Origin: Collinsella ureilytica
GTDB taxonomy: Bacteria; Actinomycetota; Coriobacteriia; Coriobacteriales; Coriobacteriaceae
NCBI RefSeq assembly: GCF_019795105.1
Contig: NZ_JAIMFO010000004.1
Location: 372,001 to 436,000, forward strand
Length of the DNA stretch: 64,000 nt
Direction: 5' to 3'
Each line of letters starts with the position of its first letter. Within the stretch, counting starts at the first letter, position 1. A model generated the notes under the pieces. It saw only the letters and a list, made by a program, of their open reading frames with translations, was not told where the DNA came from and ran no database searches. This document shows, piece after piece, positions 45,328 to 54,878 of this stretch. The translations under genes were made by a program, and so were the position numbers.

Positions 45328-46048
45328 GGCAGGGCTCCTCTTGTCTCGTGTTCTGGTTACCGACCAGAACGAAAGGGTGCCTTGGTTTCCGACCAAGGCT
45401 CGTTACAGCAGTTGAGTAGTGTAACACAGCCGTAAAAACTTTCGATATGCGCACAGGAATTTCGCAGGCGGACACCAACGAGGGCGGCGACACCACTTGT
45501 CAGGGCACCACTTGTCGAGACGCCACTGATTGGTCACCACTGGCGGGGTGCTTTGAGGCTATGAGAGACACCACTAATGGGCACTGAGAGTTTGACGGAC
45601 TTATTACGTGCCGTGTGCATCATTTACCGAATACACCACTGATTGAGCACCCCACCTGTCAGAGCCGCCATTTGTTGGGCGCTGAAAAGTTTGCCGGGTC
45701 ATCATTTGTCGAAGAGCATCACATCAAAAAGCGCCACTCGCCCACAAGCATTGCTTCTCTGGTTTCAAACTGAGTTTTGGGCATACAAAAGCCCAGACTC
45801 GGTACAATGGATGAACTGCGTCACGAGCACACTCGCAGACGCCAACGCAGAACGATCGAAGGTACGCACGTCATCATCAGCGTCGATACGATCGCGAATC
45901 AGCTCGTCGCCAGCATAAGCAAAACACGAGCAAGCCCGCAGAAGCGTATGCTGGTGAGATGCACGTGAGCTTCAGGCACGTACGTTGGCAACCTACGATC
46001 TCTGCACCGACGCTTCGTAAACTATCCGAATGCAGCACAGGAGGATCC
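45328..46048. other. 720-bp intergenic region with degenerate short repeats
   Basis: Between the divergent rpmE and ACT genes. From 45470 to 45750 the motifs CACCACTTGTC, CACCACTGATTG and related ones recur irregularly about eight times, which looks like a decayed short tandem array. TACAAT at about 45805 could be a -10 on the plus strand. No gene or structured RNA is convincing. Confidence 0.45.
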
Positions 46049-46336
46049 ATGGCAGAAACCTCGTCCAACCGCATTGTTATTACCGTCTTGGGCAAAAACC
46101 GCGCCGGCATTGTGGCGGCTGTTGCCCAGATCTTAGGTGACGCCTCTGTGGATATTAAAGACATTACTCAAAGCATCGTGGGTGACATCTTTACCATGAC
46201 CATGATCGCTGATCTTGAAGGAGCGTCCACCACCTTCGCGGATCTCCAGGCAAGTCTCGCTCAGGCAGCGGAGGAGGTTGGGGTTTCCATCCAAATGCAG
46301 CGCGAGGATGTCTTCAACTTCATGTATCGCCTCTAA
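46049..46336 (+). CDS. ACT domain protein (UPF0237 type)
   Basis: A 95-residue single ACT domain: VITVLGKNRAGIVAAVAQIL, DIKDITQSIVGDIFTMTMIA and VSIQMQREDVFNFMYRL. ACT domains bind amino acids or other small ligands and regulate enzymes; this subfamily usually lies next to a UPF0210 protein, but here the next gene is citrate synthase 288 bp on. The ATG at 46049 has a perfect AGGAGG at 4 nt; the longer open frame is not conserved. Confidence 0.92.
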   Translation: MAETSSNRIVITVLGKNRAGIVAAVAQILGDASVDIKDITQSIVGDIFTMTMIADLEGASTTFADLQASLAQAAEEVGVSIQMQREDVFNFMYRL

Positions 46337-46341
46337 GCTGT

Positions 46342-46396
46342 GCGGTCTTGGAGAATCACTCGACCTCTCAGCCGTTCGATCCTGGAGAATCACTCG
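46342..46396. repeat. Short direct repeat after the ACT gene
   Basis: TGGAGAATCACTCG occurs at about 46349 and 46383, each preceded by a GGTCT/GATCC block, period 34 bp. Confidence 0.6.
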
Positions 46397-46439
46397 GCAT
46401 CGTTGACCTGCTGGGTGATGATATCCACAAGCAGCGTGC

Positions 46440-46590
46440 AGGGAAAGCAGCGAGTAACACGAACGAGGCGCACGTGCGCAAGCAAGGTGTAGAGGAAAGC
46501 AGCGAGTAGCGCGCATGAGGCACACATCCGCAAGCAAGGTGTAGAGGAAAGCAGCTCTTACCACGCACGCAAGCCACACATCCGCAAGCC
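46440..46590. repeat. Tandem array, about 52-bp unit, three copies, ahead of gltA
   Basis: Each unit has GGAAAGCAGC followed by ACGMRNGARGCRCAC and CCGCAAGCAAGGTGTAGA, at about 46442, 46494 and 46546 (last one worn). It ends about 35 bp before the gltA start and so is probably in its leader. Confidence 0.7.
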
Positions 46591-46624
46591 GCACGCACGC
46601 GAGAACACTGGAAGGGAGGGCATC

Positions 46625-48247
46625 GTGCCCTATACGACCCAAAATATCCTGTATCGGTTTGACGACGCCCTCTCTCGTCTGGTCGTAGACTATGAGGCAA
46701 GCCGCCAGATCACCCCAGAAAGCATGCGGCTCTACCAGGGTGCTGCCATCCAGGAATACGACGAGGATCTCTTCTTTCGTCATAACGTTAAACGAGGACT
46801 TCGCAATAGCGACGGATCAGGTGTGGTAGCGGGTCTTACTCGTATTGCCGACGTTCACGGATATGTGCGCGAGGGAGGCCGCGTTATCCCCGATGAGGGT
46901 CGACTATCGCTTCGCGGCTATGACATTGAAGACATCATTACCACCACGCGCGAAGAAGACCGCTTTGGCTACGAAGAAGTGGCCTATCTTTTGCTCACCG
47001 GTGCCCTTCCTAACGAGATTGAGCTGAAGGACTTCCTTGATCGTATAGGAGCAAACCGCCATATCTCTGAAGGGTATCTCACGCAGTTTCCCACCTCTAC
47101 CCTCTCAACAAGCATCATGAATGTGCTTGCCCGCGCCGTGCTGTTACTCTACGCCTTTGACGCAGACCCCGACGATACCTCGCCTGAGCACGAGATGGAC
47201 ATCGCAGTTTCGCTCCTCGCGCGCCTACCACGGATCGCGGCTATCGCACACGCCTCTGCTTCTGCTCACCAAGAAGGACGGCGCGCGGTCATCCCTTCGT
47301 CTGATGCCTCGCTCTCAACTGCCGAGACTATTTTGCAAGTACTGCGTGAAGACGGCTGCTTTACGCACGAGGAAGCAATGTTGCTCGACGTTATGTTGAT
47401 GCTCCACGCTGAACATGGCGGCGGTAATAACTCAACCTTTGCCTGCCGCGTACTCTCGAGCTCTGCTACGGATGCCTATTCCACCTATGCAGCCGCCATC
47501 GGCTCACTCAAAGGCCCGCGCCACGGAGGCGCAAATGCCAAGGTGGTCGACATGCATCGCGATATTCGCGACCATGTAACAAACTGGGAAGATGAGGATG
47601 AGCTGGCTGCCTATCTGGAAAAGATCCTCCGCCGCGAGGCCTTTGATGGTAGCGGCTTAATTTATGGGATGGGGCACGCCGTATACACCCTGAGCGACCC
47701 CCGCGCCCAGCTCTGTAAGCGCTACGCCAAGCATCTCGCTGAAACCAAGGGGTTGGGAGCTGAGTTTGGCTTAATTGAACGCATTGAGCGGCTCGCCCCT
47801 GTCGTTATGCGTGACGTTCGGAACATGAATAAGCCAATCTGCGCCAATATTGATCTTTATACCGGATTTATCTATTTCATGCTCGGCATTCCCGAGGCGC
47901 TGTTTACGCCACTTTTTGCCGTGGCACGCATGGCTGGCTGGTCAGCGCACCGAATGGAAGAGCTCTTTGGAGCCCATCGGATTATCCGCCCCGCCTATAA
48001 TCCGGTGCTCGAGGAGCGCACCTATATTCCCCTCACCGAGCGTCCGCTTGTTTTTCCCACGGATGATAACGTCGAGCGCGCTGAGGACAGCGGCACCGGC
48101 GAGTGTGAGCAAGCAAGCAACACCGAGGGCAGCAACAGAGAGCGCGCACAAGCAAACAATACCGACACCATCGGAGAGCACGCAGCAGCAAACGATGTTC
48201 ACGACAACTCGGCAGACGACAGGACAGACCATGATCATCTTTTCTGA
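46625..48247 (+). CDS. gltA: Citrate synthase with a repeat-built C-terminal tail
   Basis: Condenses acetyl-CoA and oxaloacetate. The catalytic set is present: His in LHAEHGGGNNSTFACR, His in IYGMGHAVYTLSDPRA and the CoA/Asp region NIDLYTGFIYFMLGIPEALF. The N-terminal part, RVIPDEGRLSLRGYDIEDII, is of the type II/III kind. At 540 residues it is about 60 longer than its closest relatives: after the ERTYIPL end comes a low-complexity tail holding three 12-13 residue repeats (48098-48208). The start is a GTG at 46625 with AGGGAGG. The end overlaps the HAD gene. In an anaerobe it likely serves glutamate synthesis. Confidence 0.94.
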   Translation: MPYTTQNILYRFDDALSRLVVDYEASRQITPESMRLYQGAAIQEYDEDLFFRHNVKRGLRNSDGSGVVAGLTRIADVHGYVREGGRVIPDEGRLSLRGYDIEDIITTTREEDRFGYEEVAYLLLTGALPNEIELKDFLDRIGANRHISEGYLTQFPTSTLSTSIMNVLARAVLLLYAFDADPDDTSPEHEMDIAVSLLARLPRIAAIAHASASAHQEGRRAVIPSSDASLSTAETILQVLREDGCFTHEEAMLLDVMLMLHAEHGGGNNSTFACRVLSSSATDAYSTYAAAIGSLKGPRHGGANAKVVDMHRDIRDHVTNWEDEDELAAYLEKILRREAFDGSGLIYGMGHAVYTLSDPRAQLCKRYAKHLAETKGLGAEFGLIERIERLAPVVMRDVRNMNKPICANIDLYTGFIYFMLGIPEALFTPLFAVARMAGWSAHRMEELFGAHRIIRPAYNPVLEERTYIPLTERPLVFPTDDNVERAEDSGTGECEQASNTEGSNRERAQANNTDTIGEHAAANDVHDNSADDRTDHDHLF

Positions 48248-49094
48248 TCTTGACGGCACCTTTCTCACCACGAACAAAACGATGAGCGCGGCAAGCGAGC
48301 GTGCCCTTGACGCCTTAGCTCAGGCAGCTATTGAGTTTGTCCCCTGCACCGGGCGGGCAGCAGGCGGCATTCCGGCACCGATTCTTGCGCACCCCGCAGT
48401 TCACTATGTCATCACTGCCAATGGAGCTGCAATTCTAAAACTCTCCTCAGCCCATCCTACCAAGCTCGAGGCCGCCCAGTACCTCTCCAGCCGTCCGCTC
48501 GACCGAAAGAAAGCCCTGGCAGTTTGGGAAGTTGCTCAAACACGAGACGTGACCTTTGATATCTTTGCCGATGGAGCCTGTCTTACCCGTCGCGATCAGT
48601 TTGAACGCCTGGGTGAATTTGTTCCTGACCCTCATGTACTTGCTGGCATGAGACGCACGCGCACCCCAATTGACGAGGATCCAGCTGAGATTATTCCCCG
48701 CGTTGAGCTGCTCGAGCGCGTCGCCATGTATTGGAAAGACCCGGCTGATCGCGATGCCGTGATGAAGGGTCTTGCAAACATTGCAGACATTGAAGTTACC
48801 CGCTCATATCCGGTTAACATCGAGGTCATGGAGGGAGGAACCACCAAAGGCCGAGCTCTTGAGTGGCTCTGCCGCTATTTAGGCGAGGATGTACAACATA
48901 CCTGGGCATTTGGAGACAACCTTAACGACGTAGAAATGCTCACACGCGCTGGCACCGGCGTTGCTATGGCCAATGCAGAGGCAGAAGCAGCAGCTGTTGC
49001 AGATCTCACCTGCGCCACCAACGATGAAGATGGGGTTGCTCAAACGATTATGGAACTCCTTGGTCGCTCGTCTGCGAGCATAGCGTGCAAGTAG
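48231..49094 (+). CDS. Cof-type HAD phosphatase
   Basis: A 287-residue HAD hydrolase: motif I IFSDLDGTFLTT with the nucleophile Asp, motif II FVPCTGRAAGGI, Lys in GTTKGRALEWLC and motif IV FGDNLNDVEML. The C2 cap places it in the Cof family, whose members act on sugar phosphates, pyridoxal phosphate and nucleotides. The ATG overlaps the citrate synthase stop by 17 bp (AGGACAG upstream), so it is translated with gltA. Confidence 0.92.
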   Translation: MIIFSDLDGTFLTTNKTMSAASERALDALAQAAIEFVPCTGRAAGGIPAPILAHPAVHYVITANGAAILKLSSAHPTKLEAAQYLSSRPLDRKKALAVWEVAQTRDVTFDIFADGACLTRRDQFERLGEFVPDPHVLAGMRRTRTPIDEDPAEIIPRVELLERVAMYWKDPADRDAVMKGLANIADIEVTRSYPVNIEVMEGGTTKGRALEWLCRYLGEDVQHTWAFGDNLNDVEMLTRAGTGVAMANAEAEAAAVADLTCATNDEDGVAQTIMELLGRSSASIACK

Positions 49095-49117
49095 CCCATC
49101 GCCACGAGCACAAGCAC

Positions 49118-49879
49118 TCAGACCGTCACCGCATGAATGCACGCACCTAAGGCAGCAAGGCGCGCCTCCTCATCGGGGCTAAACGTCCGCGTCGTTATGA
49201 CCTCCGTATACGCCGCGAGCGAGTTCACCTTCAGCAAGGCCTTGCGATTGAACTTAGAAGCATCGGCAACTAAATACGAACGCTCAGAGCCCGCAATAAC
49301 CGTGCGCTTCATCGTCACCTTGTCCATGGTTGGTGTGAGCACATTGAAATCACGGCTAATTGAGGCAACGCCTAAAAACGCACAATCAAACTGAACATAG
49401 CCCACCATCTGATTCGCAAACGTTCCCACCACGCATCCCGTTTCGCGCTGAACAAAGCCACCACAGCACATCACCTCAGCGTCAGAGCACTGCGTAAACA
49501 AAAAGGCGATCTTAATGTCAACGGTTACCACGGTAAGATCGGGCACATCGAGGATTCTCCGGGCAATCTCAAAGGTCGTGGTACCTGCGTCCAAAAATAC
49601 CGTATCACCCGAATGAACGAAATCAGCAGCAACCTCGGCAATGGCACGCTTCTCTCCCACATTATCGGCACGCTTGAGCTCATAGCCGCGCTCACGCCCT
49701 CGGCTCGCAGCTCCGTGCACACGAGAGATCGACCCCTCAGACTCCAGACGTTCAAGGTCGCGCCGAATGGTCATCGGGCTCACCTCTAACAGCTCAGCCA
49801 GGCGCTGCACTTGGATGCGGCCGCCCTCTGAGATCAGCTGGACAATACGCTCCCTGCGTTCTTCTGCGTATTCCGTCAT
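49118..49879 (-). CDS. DeoR family transcriptional regulator
   Basis: A 253-residue regulator with an N-terminal helix-turn-helix (RRERIVQLISEGGRIQVQRL, VSPMTIRRDLERLESEGSIS, RVHGAAS) and a sugar-phosphate sensing domain (ALKVNSLAAYTEVIT-like, FLDAGTTTFEIARRI). DeoR proteins usually repress sugar catabolism and respond to phosphorylated intermediates. Its gene precedes, on the same strand but downstream of, the acid-sugar genes, with a 75-bp gap, so its targets are probably these genes and the ligand a threonate or erythronate phosphate. The ATG at 49879 has AGGGGG upstream. Confidence 0.92.
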   Translation of the reverse strand: MTEYAEERRERIVQLISEGGRIQVQRLAELLEVSPMTIRRDLERLESEGSISRVHGAASRGRERGYELKRADNVGEKRAIAEVAADFVHSGDTVFLDAGTTTFEIARRILDVPDLTVVTVDIKIAFLFTQCSDAEVMCCGGFVQRETGCVVGTFANQMVGYVQFDCAFLGVASISRDFNVLTPTMDKVTMKRTVIAGSERSYLVADASKFNRKALLKVNSLAAYTEVITTRTFSPDEEARLAALGACIHAVTV

Positions 49880-49954
49880 CGGATCCCCCTCAAAAAGCAC
49901 GCGACCGGAACCAGCACGAGGCCGGCTCCGGGCAGACCCGTTGCCTAGAGTGTA

Positions 49955-50950
49955 TCAGGCAACAAAGTTGGGAGCATACTTTGCCGCAAGCATAATGGCC
50001 TCTGCCATGCTGACCTCACTTGCGATATTCTTGCCTGCAATATCCATAGCAGTGCCGTGGTCAACCGAGGTGCGAAGGATAGGCATGCCGTTGGTGATGG
50101 CAATCGTGCGCTCAAAGTCAAGCGTCTTCGTCGCAATATGGCCCTGATCATGGTAGAGCGAAAGCACGCTCGTAAACCGTCCTTGCAAGGCCATATGAAA
50201 GACCGAGTCTGCACCGATGGGGCCCACTACGTTATAACCCTCTGCCTGCAGCTTCTCTACCGCTGGGTAGATTGCGCGCATCTCCTCATCGCCAAATAAA
50301 CCATGCTCGCCACTGTGAGGATTCAAGCCCGCAATTGCCATCGTGCCTTCCTCGGCACCTAAACGCCGCAGAGCCTCCGTACAACGACGCACATAGTCAG
50401 TAACGCGCTCTTCGGTCACCATATCGCAGGCCTGACGCAGCGACACATGGCGAGACAGGAAGAAGACACGCATGCCGCGAACCTCAAACATGGTCAGCGG
50501 ATCTTCGGTATTCGTGAGCGCACCAAAGATCTCAGTGTGGCCAATATACGGAATATCTGCTGCGCGCAACGCCTCCTTATGAATAGGGGTTGTGGCAACA
50601 GCATCTACCTCGCGATTCATAGCAAGGGTAATGGTGCGCTCAATATAGTCATACGCCGCTTGGCCGCACATGGCTGAGATCTCACCAAAATGGAAGCGCT
50701 CCATGTCCACATTATCAAGGTCGATCAGGTTCAACACCCCACCTTCCCAAACAGCCTCTGCCGGCTTGGAAATAATCTGCAGCTTCAAGTCAACGCCGGT
50801 AAGCTCAATAGCGCGGCGAACTACCTTGGCATCTCCTACCACCACACAGCGCGCCTTGGCAGCTACCTCAAGACTCGCAACCGACTTGACCGTAATCTCC
50901 GGGCCAATGCCAGCAGGGTCTCCCAGAGGAATCGCAATGATGGGTTTCAT
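49955..50950 (-). CDS. PdxA2-like 4-phospho-threonate/erythronate dehydrogenase
   Basis: A 331-residue NAD-dependent dehydrogenase of the PdxA family: [19 protein letters not shown] at the start, [20 protein letters not shown] with the phosphate and metal site, [16 protein letters not shown], and [20 protein letters not shown] with the metal His. PdxA makes PLP, but in clusters with DUF1537 kinases its paralogue PdxA2 oxidises 4-phospho-threonate or erythronate, which then loses CO2 to give dihydroxyacetone phosphate. The cluster here points to PdxA2. The ATG at 50950 has AAAGGAG at 6 nt. Confidence 0.9.
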   Translation of the reverse strand: MKPIIAIPLGDPAGIGPEITVKSVASLEVAAKARCVVVGDAKVVRRAIELTGVDLKLQIISKPAEAVWEGGVLNLIDLDNVDMERFHFGEISAMCGQAAYDYIERTITLAMNREVDAVATTPIHKEALRAADIPYIGHTEIFGALTNTEDPLTMFEVRGMRVFFLSRHVSLRQACDMVTEERVTDYVRRCTEALRRLGAEEGTMAIAGLNPHSGEHGLFGDEEMRAIYPAVEKLQAEGYNVVGPIGADSVFHMALQGRFTSVLSLYHDQGHIATKTLDFERTIAITNGMPILRTSVDHGTAMDIAGKNIASEVSMAEAIMLAAKYAPNFVA

Positions 50951-50968
50951 ACATGCTCCTTTCGAGGC

Positions 50969-50984
50969 GGTAGCTTTGGCTACC
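50969..50984. other. Perfect hairpin between gntP and the pdxA2 gene
   Basis: GGTAGC (50969-50974), TTTG loop, GCTACC (50979-50984). No T-run follows, so it may stabilise the mRNA end of the upstream gntP message or set the relative dose within the operon. Confidence 0.4.
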
Positions 50985-50998
50985 AGCCAATAATAGTG

Positions 50999-52366
50999 CT
51001 AGAGAATGGCGTTCATAATGAGCAGGGTGATGAGGGCAGTAAACCCTACTAAGGTGGAGGTTACCGACCATACCCGCATCTGCTCAGGGGTTTCTTCAAT
51101 TCCAATCGTCTCGTTGATCACCCAGAAATATGAGTCATTAAAGTGAGAGAACGGCAGAGCACCTACGCAGGCAGCCAAGGCAGCGAGTGCCGGGTTCAAA
51201 CCTAGAACCGGAACCATGGGTGCCACCACCGAAGCTGCCGTCATCATGGCTACCGAGCCTGACCCTTGTGCTACGCGCAGCAACAGCGCAATGAGGAAGG
51301 GCAGCAAGATCGGCGGAATCGGAGTTGCCATAATGCTTTGTGCAATATAGTCACCCAAGCCGCTCACCTGAATAATGCGACCTAAGGCCCCGCCACCACC
51401 TACCAACAGCATCAGCTTGCCTGAAGCCTTGAGACCCTCTTCCATTGCCGCCAGCGTTTCTGCAGTGCTGAACTGGCGCGTCAAACCAAAGATTGCAACC
51501 AGCAAACCCATAGCCAACGCAAAGACGGGCTGACCCAAAAGGTCAATCACAGGATGCTCAATGCCAAGCTGAGCTAAGACAGTCTTCATCAAAATGAGCA
51601 GGATGGCAGTCAAAATGGGAGCGAAGGCCACGAGCGCAGACATATGCTCCCCTGCCTGCTCAGTCTCTTCTTCATCTTCTAAGCTTTGAGCGAGCGCCTC
51701 AGCGGCTGCTCGGTCGCGCGTCCATCCCTCGCCTGCATCGGGTACCTGAAAAATCTGCTTGCCTACCCAGTTGGCATAGATCACACCCACCACAATGAGC
51801 GGTATCGACACGATCGTGCCATAGAACATAAAGGTGCCAATGTTTACGCCTAAGATTCCAGCTACGCCAATCGGCCCTGCTGCCGGAGGAACAAGCGAGT
51901 GGCTCGCTACCAAACCAACAGCCAACGCAATACCTAAGGTAACCACCGACTTTGCCGAGCGGCGCGAGAGCGCTTTCGTAAGCGGTGCCAAAATGATAAA
52001 GCCCGAGGTACAAAAGATCGAAAGCGAGGTCACAAAGCCGGAAAGCGCCAGTGCCTCTGATTCCCGGTTACGCCCAAAGAGGCGAATAAAGGTACCGGCC
52101 ATCACATTGGTTGCGCCTGAGATCTCAAGCAACTTGCCGAGCATGACACCAAAGCCGATGATGATGCCAATGCTTGAAAGCGACGATCCAAAGCCGGTCG
52201 TAATCGCGGTCATCGCGTCGTTGACTTCCATGCCCCCTGCAAGGCCAATGAAGATCGCGCAGAGAATGACCGCTAGAAACACGTGTACTCGCGTCTTGGT
52301 AATGAGGATGACGAGCGCTGCGAGGCCTATCACCAAACTGAGCAGCATCCGAATGCCATCGTCCAT
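50999..52366 (-). CDS. GntP family gluconate/acid-sugar permease
   Basis: A 455-residue membrane protein with about 12 helices, starting MDDGIRMLLSLVIGLAALVI. GntP motifs: GFGVMLGKLLEISGATNVMA, PPAAGPIGVAGILGVNIGTF, RVAQGSGSVAMMTAASVVAP and FSHFNDSYFWVINETIGIE near the end. Relatives take up gluconate and related sugar acids with protons; the neighbouring kinase and dehydrogenase suggest threonate or erythronate. An internal acidic loop (AQSLEDEEETEQAGE) lies between the halves. The ATG at 52366 has TAGGAGA. Confidence 0.92.
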   Translation of the reverse strand: MDDGIRMLLSLVIGLAALVILITKTRVHVFLAVILCAIFIGLAGGMEVNDAMTAITTGFGSSLSSIGIIIGFGVMLGKLLEISGATNVMAGTFIRLFGRNRESEALALSGFVTSLSIFCTSGFIILAPLTKALSRRSAKSVVTLGIALAVGLVASHSLVPPAAGPIGVAGILGVNIGTFMFYGTIVSIPLIVVGVIYANWVGKQIFQVPDAGEGWTRDRAAAEALAQSLEDEEETEQAGEHMSALVAFAPILTAILLILMKTVLAQLGIEHPVIDLLGQPVFALAMGLLVAIFGLTRQFSTAETLAAMEEGLKASGKLMLLVGGGGALGRIIQVSGLGDYIAQSIMATPIPPILLPFLIALLLRVAQGSGSVAMMTAASVVAPMVPVLGLNPALAALAACVGALPFSHFNDSYFWVINETIGIEETPEQMRVWSVTSTLVGFTALITLLIMNAIL

Positions 52367-52435
52367 GGTGTCTCCTAATCTAAAAAACAAAGGTTACTTG
52401 ATACGACAGTCTCGGCTATCGCGCCTTTGTCTTGC

Positions 52436-53722
52436 TTACTTGATCTTTTCTTTGAGGTAGTCCACGCATTGGAAGAGGGTGTCTTCTTTGCCCACAAGGC
52501 CACCCTTGGTAACAACCGGCATCTGAGGCCGAGTGCCGCCCGCCAAGCGAGAATAGATCGCCAGCGGAATGACCTCCATCTTTACGTCAAAGCCGGAGAT
52601 GCCCAAGCGCTCACAAATGGCGATTGAGACATCGCCGCCCGAGGCATACAGTCCACCAATGCGCTCGCCAGACAGTTCCAAGATGCGCTCGGATGCCTCA
52701 GCAAGGGCGGCCGTGATGGTTGTTGCACACTCACGACGACTCATGCCAGCAGTGGCTGGAATATCGTCAAAATTCAAAAGATCAGCAGCAGATTCTGTGG
52801 TAACAATCGCTAAGATTTGTCGGTCTTGCGCCGAGGTGATCGCCTCTACCAGCCGATTAATTTCTTCTGCGCGGGTCTTGGGTTCAAAGAAACGCGCAAC
52901 TTCTGCCTTCACCACAAAGGGGTCGTCCTTCGCACGAAGATAGGCAATCTGCTTTTGTGTTAGCTCAGTGGCAGAGCCAACCACACAAAGGATCGACTGC
53001 TCAGTCTCATATTTCGCGCGATTAAAGGTGTAGTCTGCCAGAGCTGCAGTAAACGAACCGGGGTCAATCGCCACAATCTTTTCGCCGCTCGCAGCACAGC
53101 ATGCTGCAATGGCACGAATATCATGAGGTGTTGCCGCATCAATAACAACGACTCGGTGCTTCTTGAGCACCTCATGCAGCTCCTCAAGCAAGCCAAGTGA
53201 GGGACCGGCTACTACCTCAAGGCCAATATAACCAACCTCGTGGCGCGTTTGCTGGCGCACGATTGAGGTCACGCGTGAGGTCGTTATTGGCGTAATGGGA
53301 TCACGGGAGACCTCAGTCAGCTGAAGCGGCACACCATGCACAAGCAGAATATCGCCAACACAGCTGCGGCCAGAGCCGGGAAAGGATGCAACCACAATAG
53401 CGTGGTAGTCCTCGCCCAAATGGTCCAAAATGGCATCGATCTCTGCTCCCACATTGCCACGCAGTGTTGAATCGATGCGCTTGCTCCATAGCATATCGGG
53501 GTGGTGTGGAAAGAGAGCGGCGGCAGAGCGCACTGCCTCATAGGCATCTTCGGCAGACATTGCCCGGCTGTCTGTACTCACACAGAGCGTGTTAAAGGAG
53601 GAAAAATCCTCCATCCGATCGCGTTTGATAACGGTGCCAACGTGGAACCCATCTTGGGCAAGAATGGCTCCCGTATCATTTGCACCCGTAAGGTCATCGG
53701 CGATGATGACGGTCTTGAGCAT
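52436..53722 (-). CDS. Four-carbon acid sugar kinase (DUF1537)
   Basis: A 428-residue kinase of the DtnK/OtnK family, starting MLKTVIIADDLTGANDTGAI, the substrate-binding ADDLTGAND motif of the family. Also SKRIDSTLRGNVGAEIDAIL, FPGSGRSCVGDILLVHG, VVVGSATELTQKQ-like middle and the C-terminal ATP-site block GLYASGGDVSIAICERLG. The family phosphorylates D-threonate, L-threonate or D-erythronate at the 4-OH. The ATG at 53722 has GGGAGGGG. It is first in transcription order of the kinase - gntP - pdxA2 - deoR unit. Confidence 0.92.
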   Translation of the reverse strand: MLKTVIIADDLTGANDTGAILAQDGFHVGTVIKRDRMEDFSSFNTLCVSTDSRAMSAEDAYEAVRSAAALFPHHPDMLWSKRIDSTLRGNVGAEIDAILDHLGEDYHAIVVASFPGSGRSCVGDILLVHGVPLQLTEVSRDPITPITTSRVTSIVRQQTRHEVGYIGLEVVAGPSLGLLEELHEVLKKHRVVVIDAATPHDIRAIAACCAASGEKIVAIDPGSFTAALADYTFNRAKYETEQSILCVVGSATELTQKQIAYLRAKDDPFVVKAEVARFFEPKTRAEEINRLVEAITSAQDRQILAIVTTESAADLLNFDDIPATAGMSRRECATTITAALAEASERILELSGERIGGLYASGGDVSIAICERLGISGFDVKMEVIPLAIYSRLAGGTRPQMPVVTKGGLVGKEDTLFQCVDYLKEKIK

Positions 53723-53959
53723 CGAGCACCCCTCCCTACCTCGCATATGCGAGATACCTATCCTGCGGGAGCACAGTGCCCCCATACCATTCGGACAGTG
53801 TATCGAGCACAAAGATGAGGTTTGAAAAGTGTTCGTTTAGAGCGATCGCGAGCGCACATGGCCTCACAAACGAACAGCGAAGGTGCTTGTAATCAGGACA
53901 GGTTGAGGGAGCCGCCACTTAAAGCGGTCGCCCCGGGCATCTACCTAGAACAGAAACGC

Positions 53960-54075
53960 TCAGAGCGGTGGGCACTGAGTTTGGCCGCGCAAGGCAGTCG
54001 CTTGGAGCGGGTGCGCACACTCGGGTGCCGCTCAAGGCGGTCAGCACTCAAGGCGGTCGCCACCGAGCGTAGCCA
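53960..54075. repeat. Degenerate short repeats between DUF1537 kinase and HAD genes
   Basis: CTCAAGGCGGTC occurs twice 17 bp apart at about 54031-54060, and AGCGGTG/AGCGGGTG, GCACTGAG/GCACTC variants recur before it. The 360-bp gap holds no gene. Confidence 0.45.
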
Positions 54076-54083
54076 CGAAGGGT

Positions 54084-54878
54084 TTAGGACAGGTTCTCCA
54101 AAATACGACGCATCTCAGCCTGAACCGCCTGCTCGGTGTTTTTACCAATCACCCGATCTGCAACAGCTTTGAGAGCCGGACGGCCATTGGCCATCGCACA
54201 GCCTACGCCTACGAATCGAATAATCTCGTAGTCGTTCATGGAGTCGCCGAAGGCCATAACTTCCTCGCGCTCAATGCCGTAGTACTCCATGATCTGATTG
54301 ATACCCGATGCCTTGGAGATTCCTGGCTGCATGCAGTCAATATAGGAGCTTCCCGAGGGAGCGAAGGTAAAGAGATCGCCCAGCTCACGCTGGAGCACAT
54401 AGGCGTTATCCATCACGTTGCCATCATCGCAAAAAATGGTTGCCTTCAAAATATTGACTTCAGGGCTTGGCAGTTCATAGATCCGCTCAACATTGGGCAG
54501 ATCCTTATCCAGCTCGCGAATGAACTTATCCTCATCGTCAAGCAAGAAAGACTTCACACGATCGAAAAGAGCAAGGTGCATATTGGGAAACATCTTGACT
54601 GTCCGAGCAAGCTTTTTAATGGCGAGGTGGGAATACACCTCGCGGTCAATCTGCTCGCCTTCAACATAGACCTGGGCACCGTTTGACGCTACAAAGTCCA
54701 TACGGTCTTTAACCGGGGCAAAAAACTCGCACAGTCGATCAAAACGGCGGCCAGATGAGGCTGCAAAATGCACGCCGCGCTCACGCAAGGCCAAGATGAG
54801 TTCAAATGTTTCTGCTGGTACTTCACTGTGCTCGTCTAAGAGCGTGCCATCCATGTCTGATGCAATGAGTTTAATCAT
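54084..54878 (-). CDS. Cof-type HAD phosphatase
   Basis: A 264-residue HAD protein with motif I LIASDMDGTLLDEHSEVPAE, motif II HFAASSGRRFDRL, a C2B cap, Lys in GISKASGINQIMEYYGIERE and motif IV VMAFGDSMNDYEIIRFVGVG. It resembles YwpJ/Cof sugar phosphatases. The gene stands alone, with 205 bp of repeats downstream and a 430-bp gap upstream. The ATG at 54878 has AAGGAGGAG just before it. Confidence 0.93.
   Translation of the reverse strand: MIKLIASDMDGTLLDEHSEVPAETFELILALRERGVHFAASSGRRFDRLCEFFAPVKDRMDFVASNGAQVYVEGEQIDREVYSHLAIKKLARTVKMFPNMHLALFDRVKSFLLDDEDKFIRELDKDLPNVERIYELPSPEVNILKATIFCDDGNVMDNAYVLQRELGDLFTFAPSGSSYIDCMQPGISKASGINQIMEYYGIEREEVMAFGDSMNDYEIIRFVGVGCAMANGRPALKAVADRVIGKNTEQAVQAEMRRILENLS

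Noticed and set aside
45808-45968. Possible 53-codon frame beginning just after TACAAT
   Set aside because: It would be leaderless, has Arg-rich non-conserved sequence and no ribosome site.
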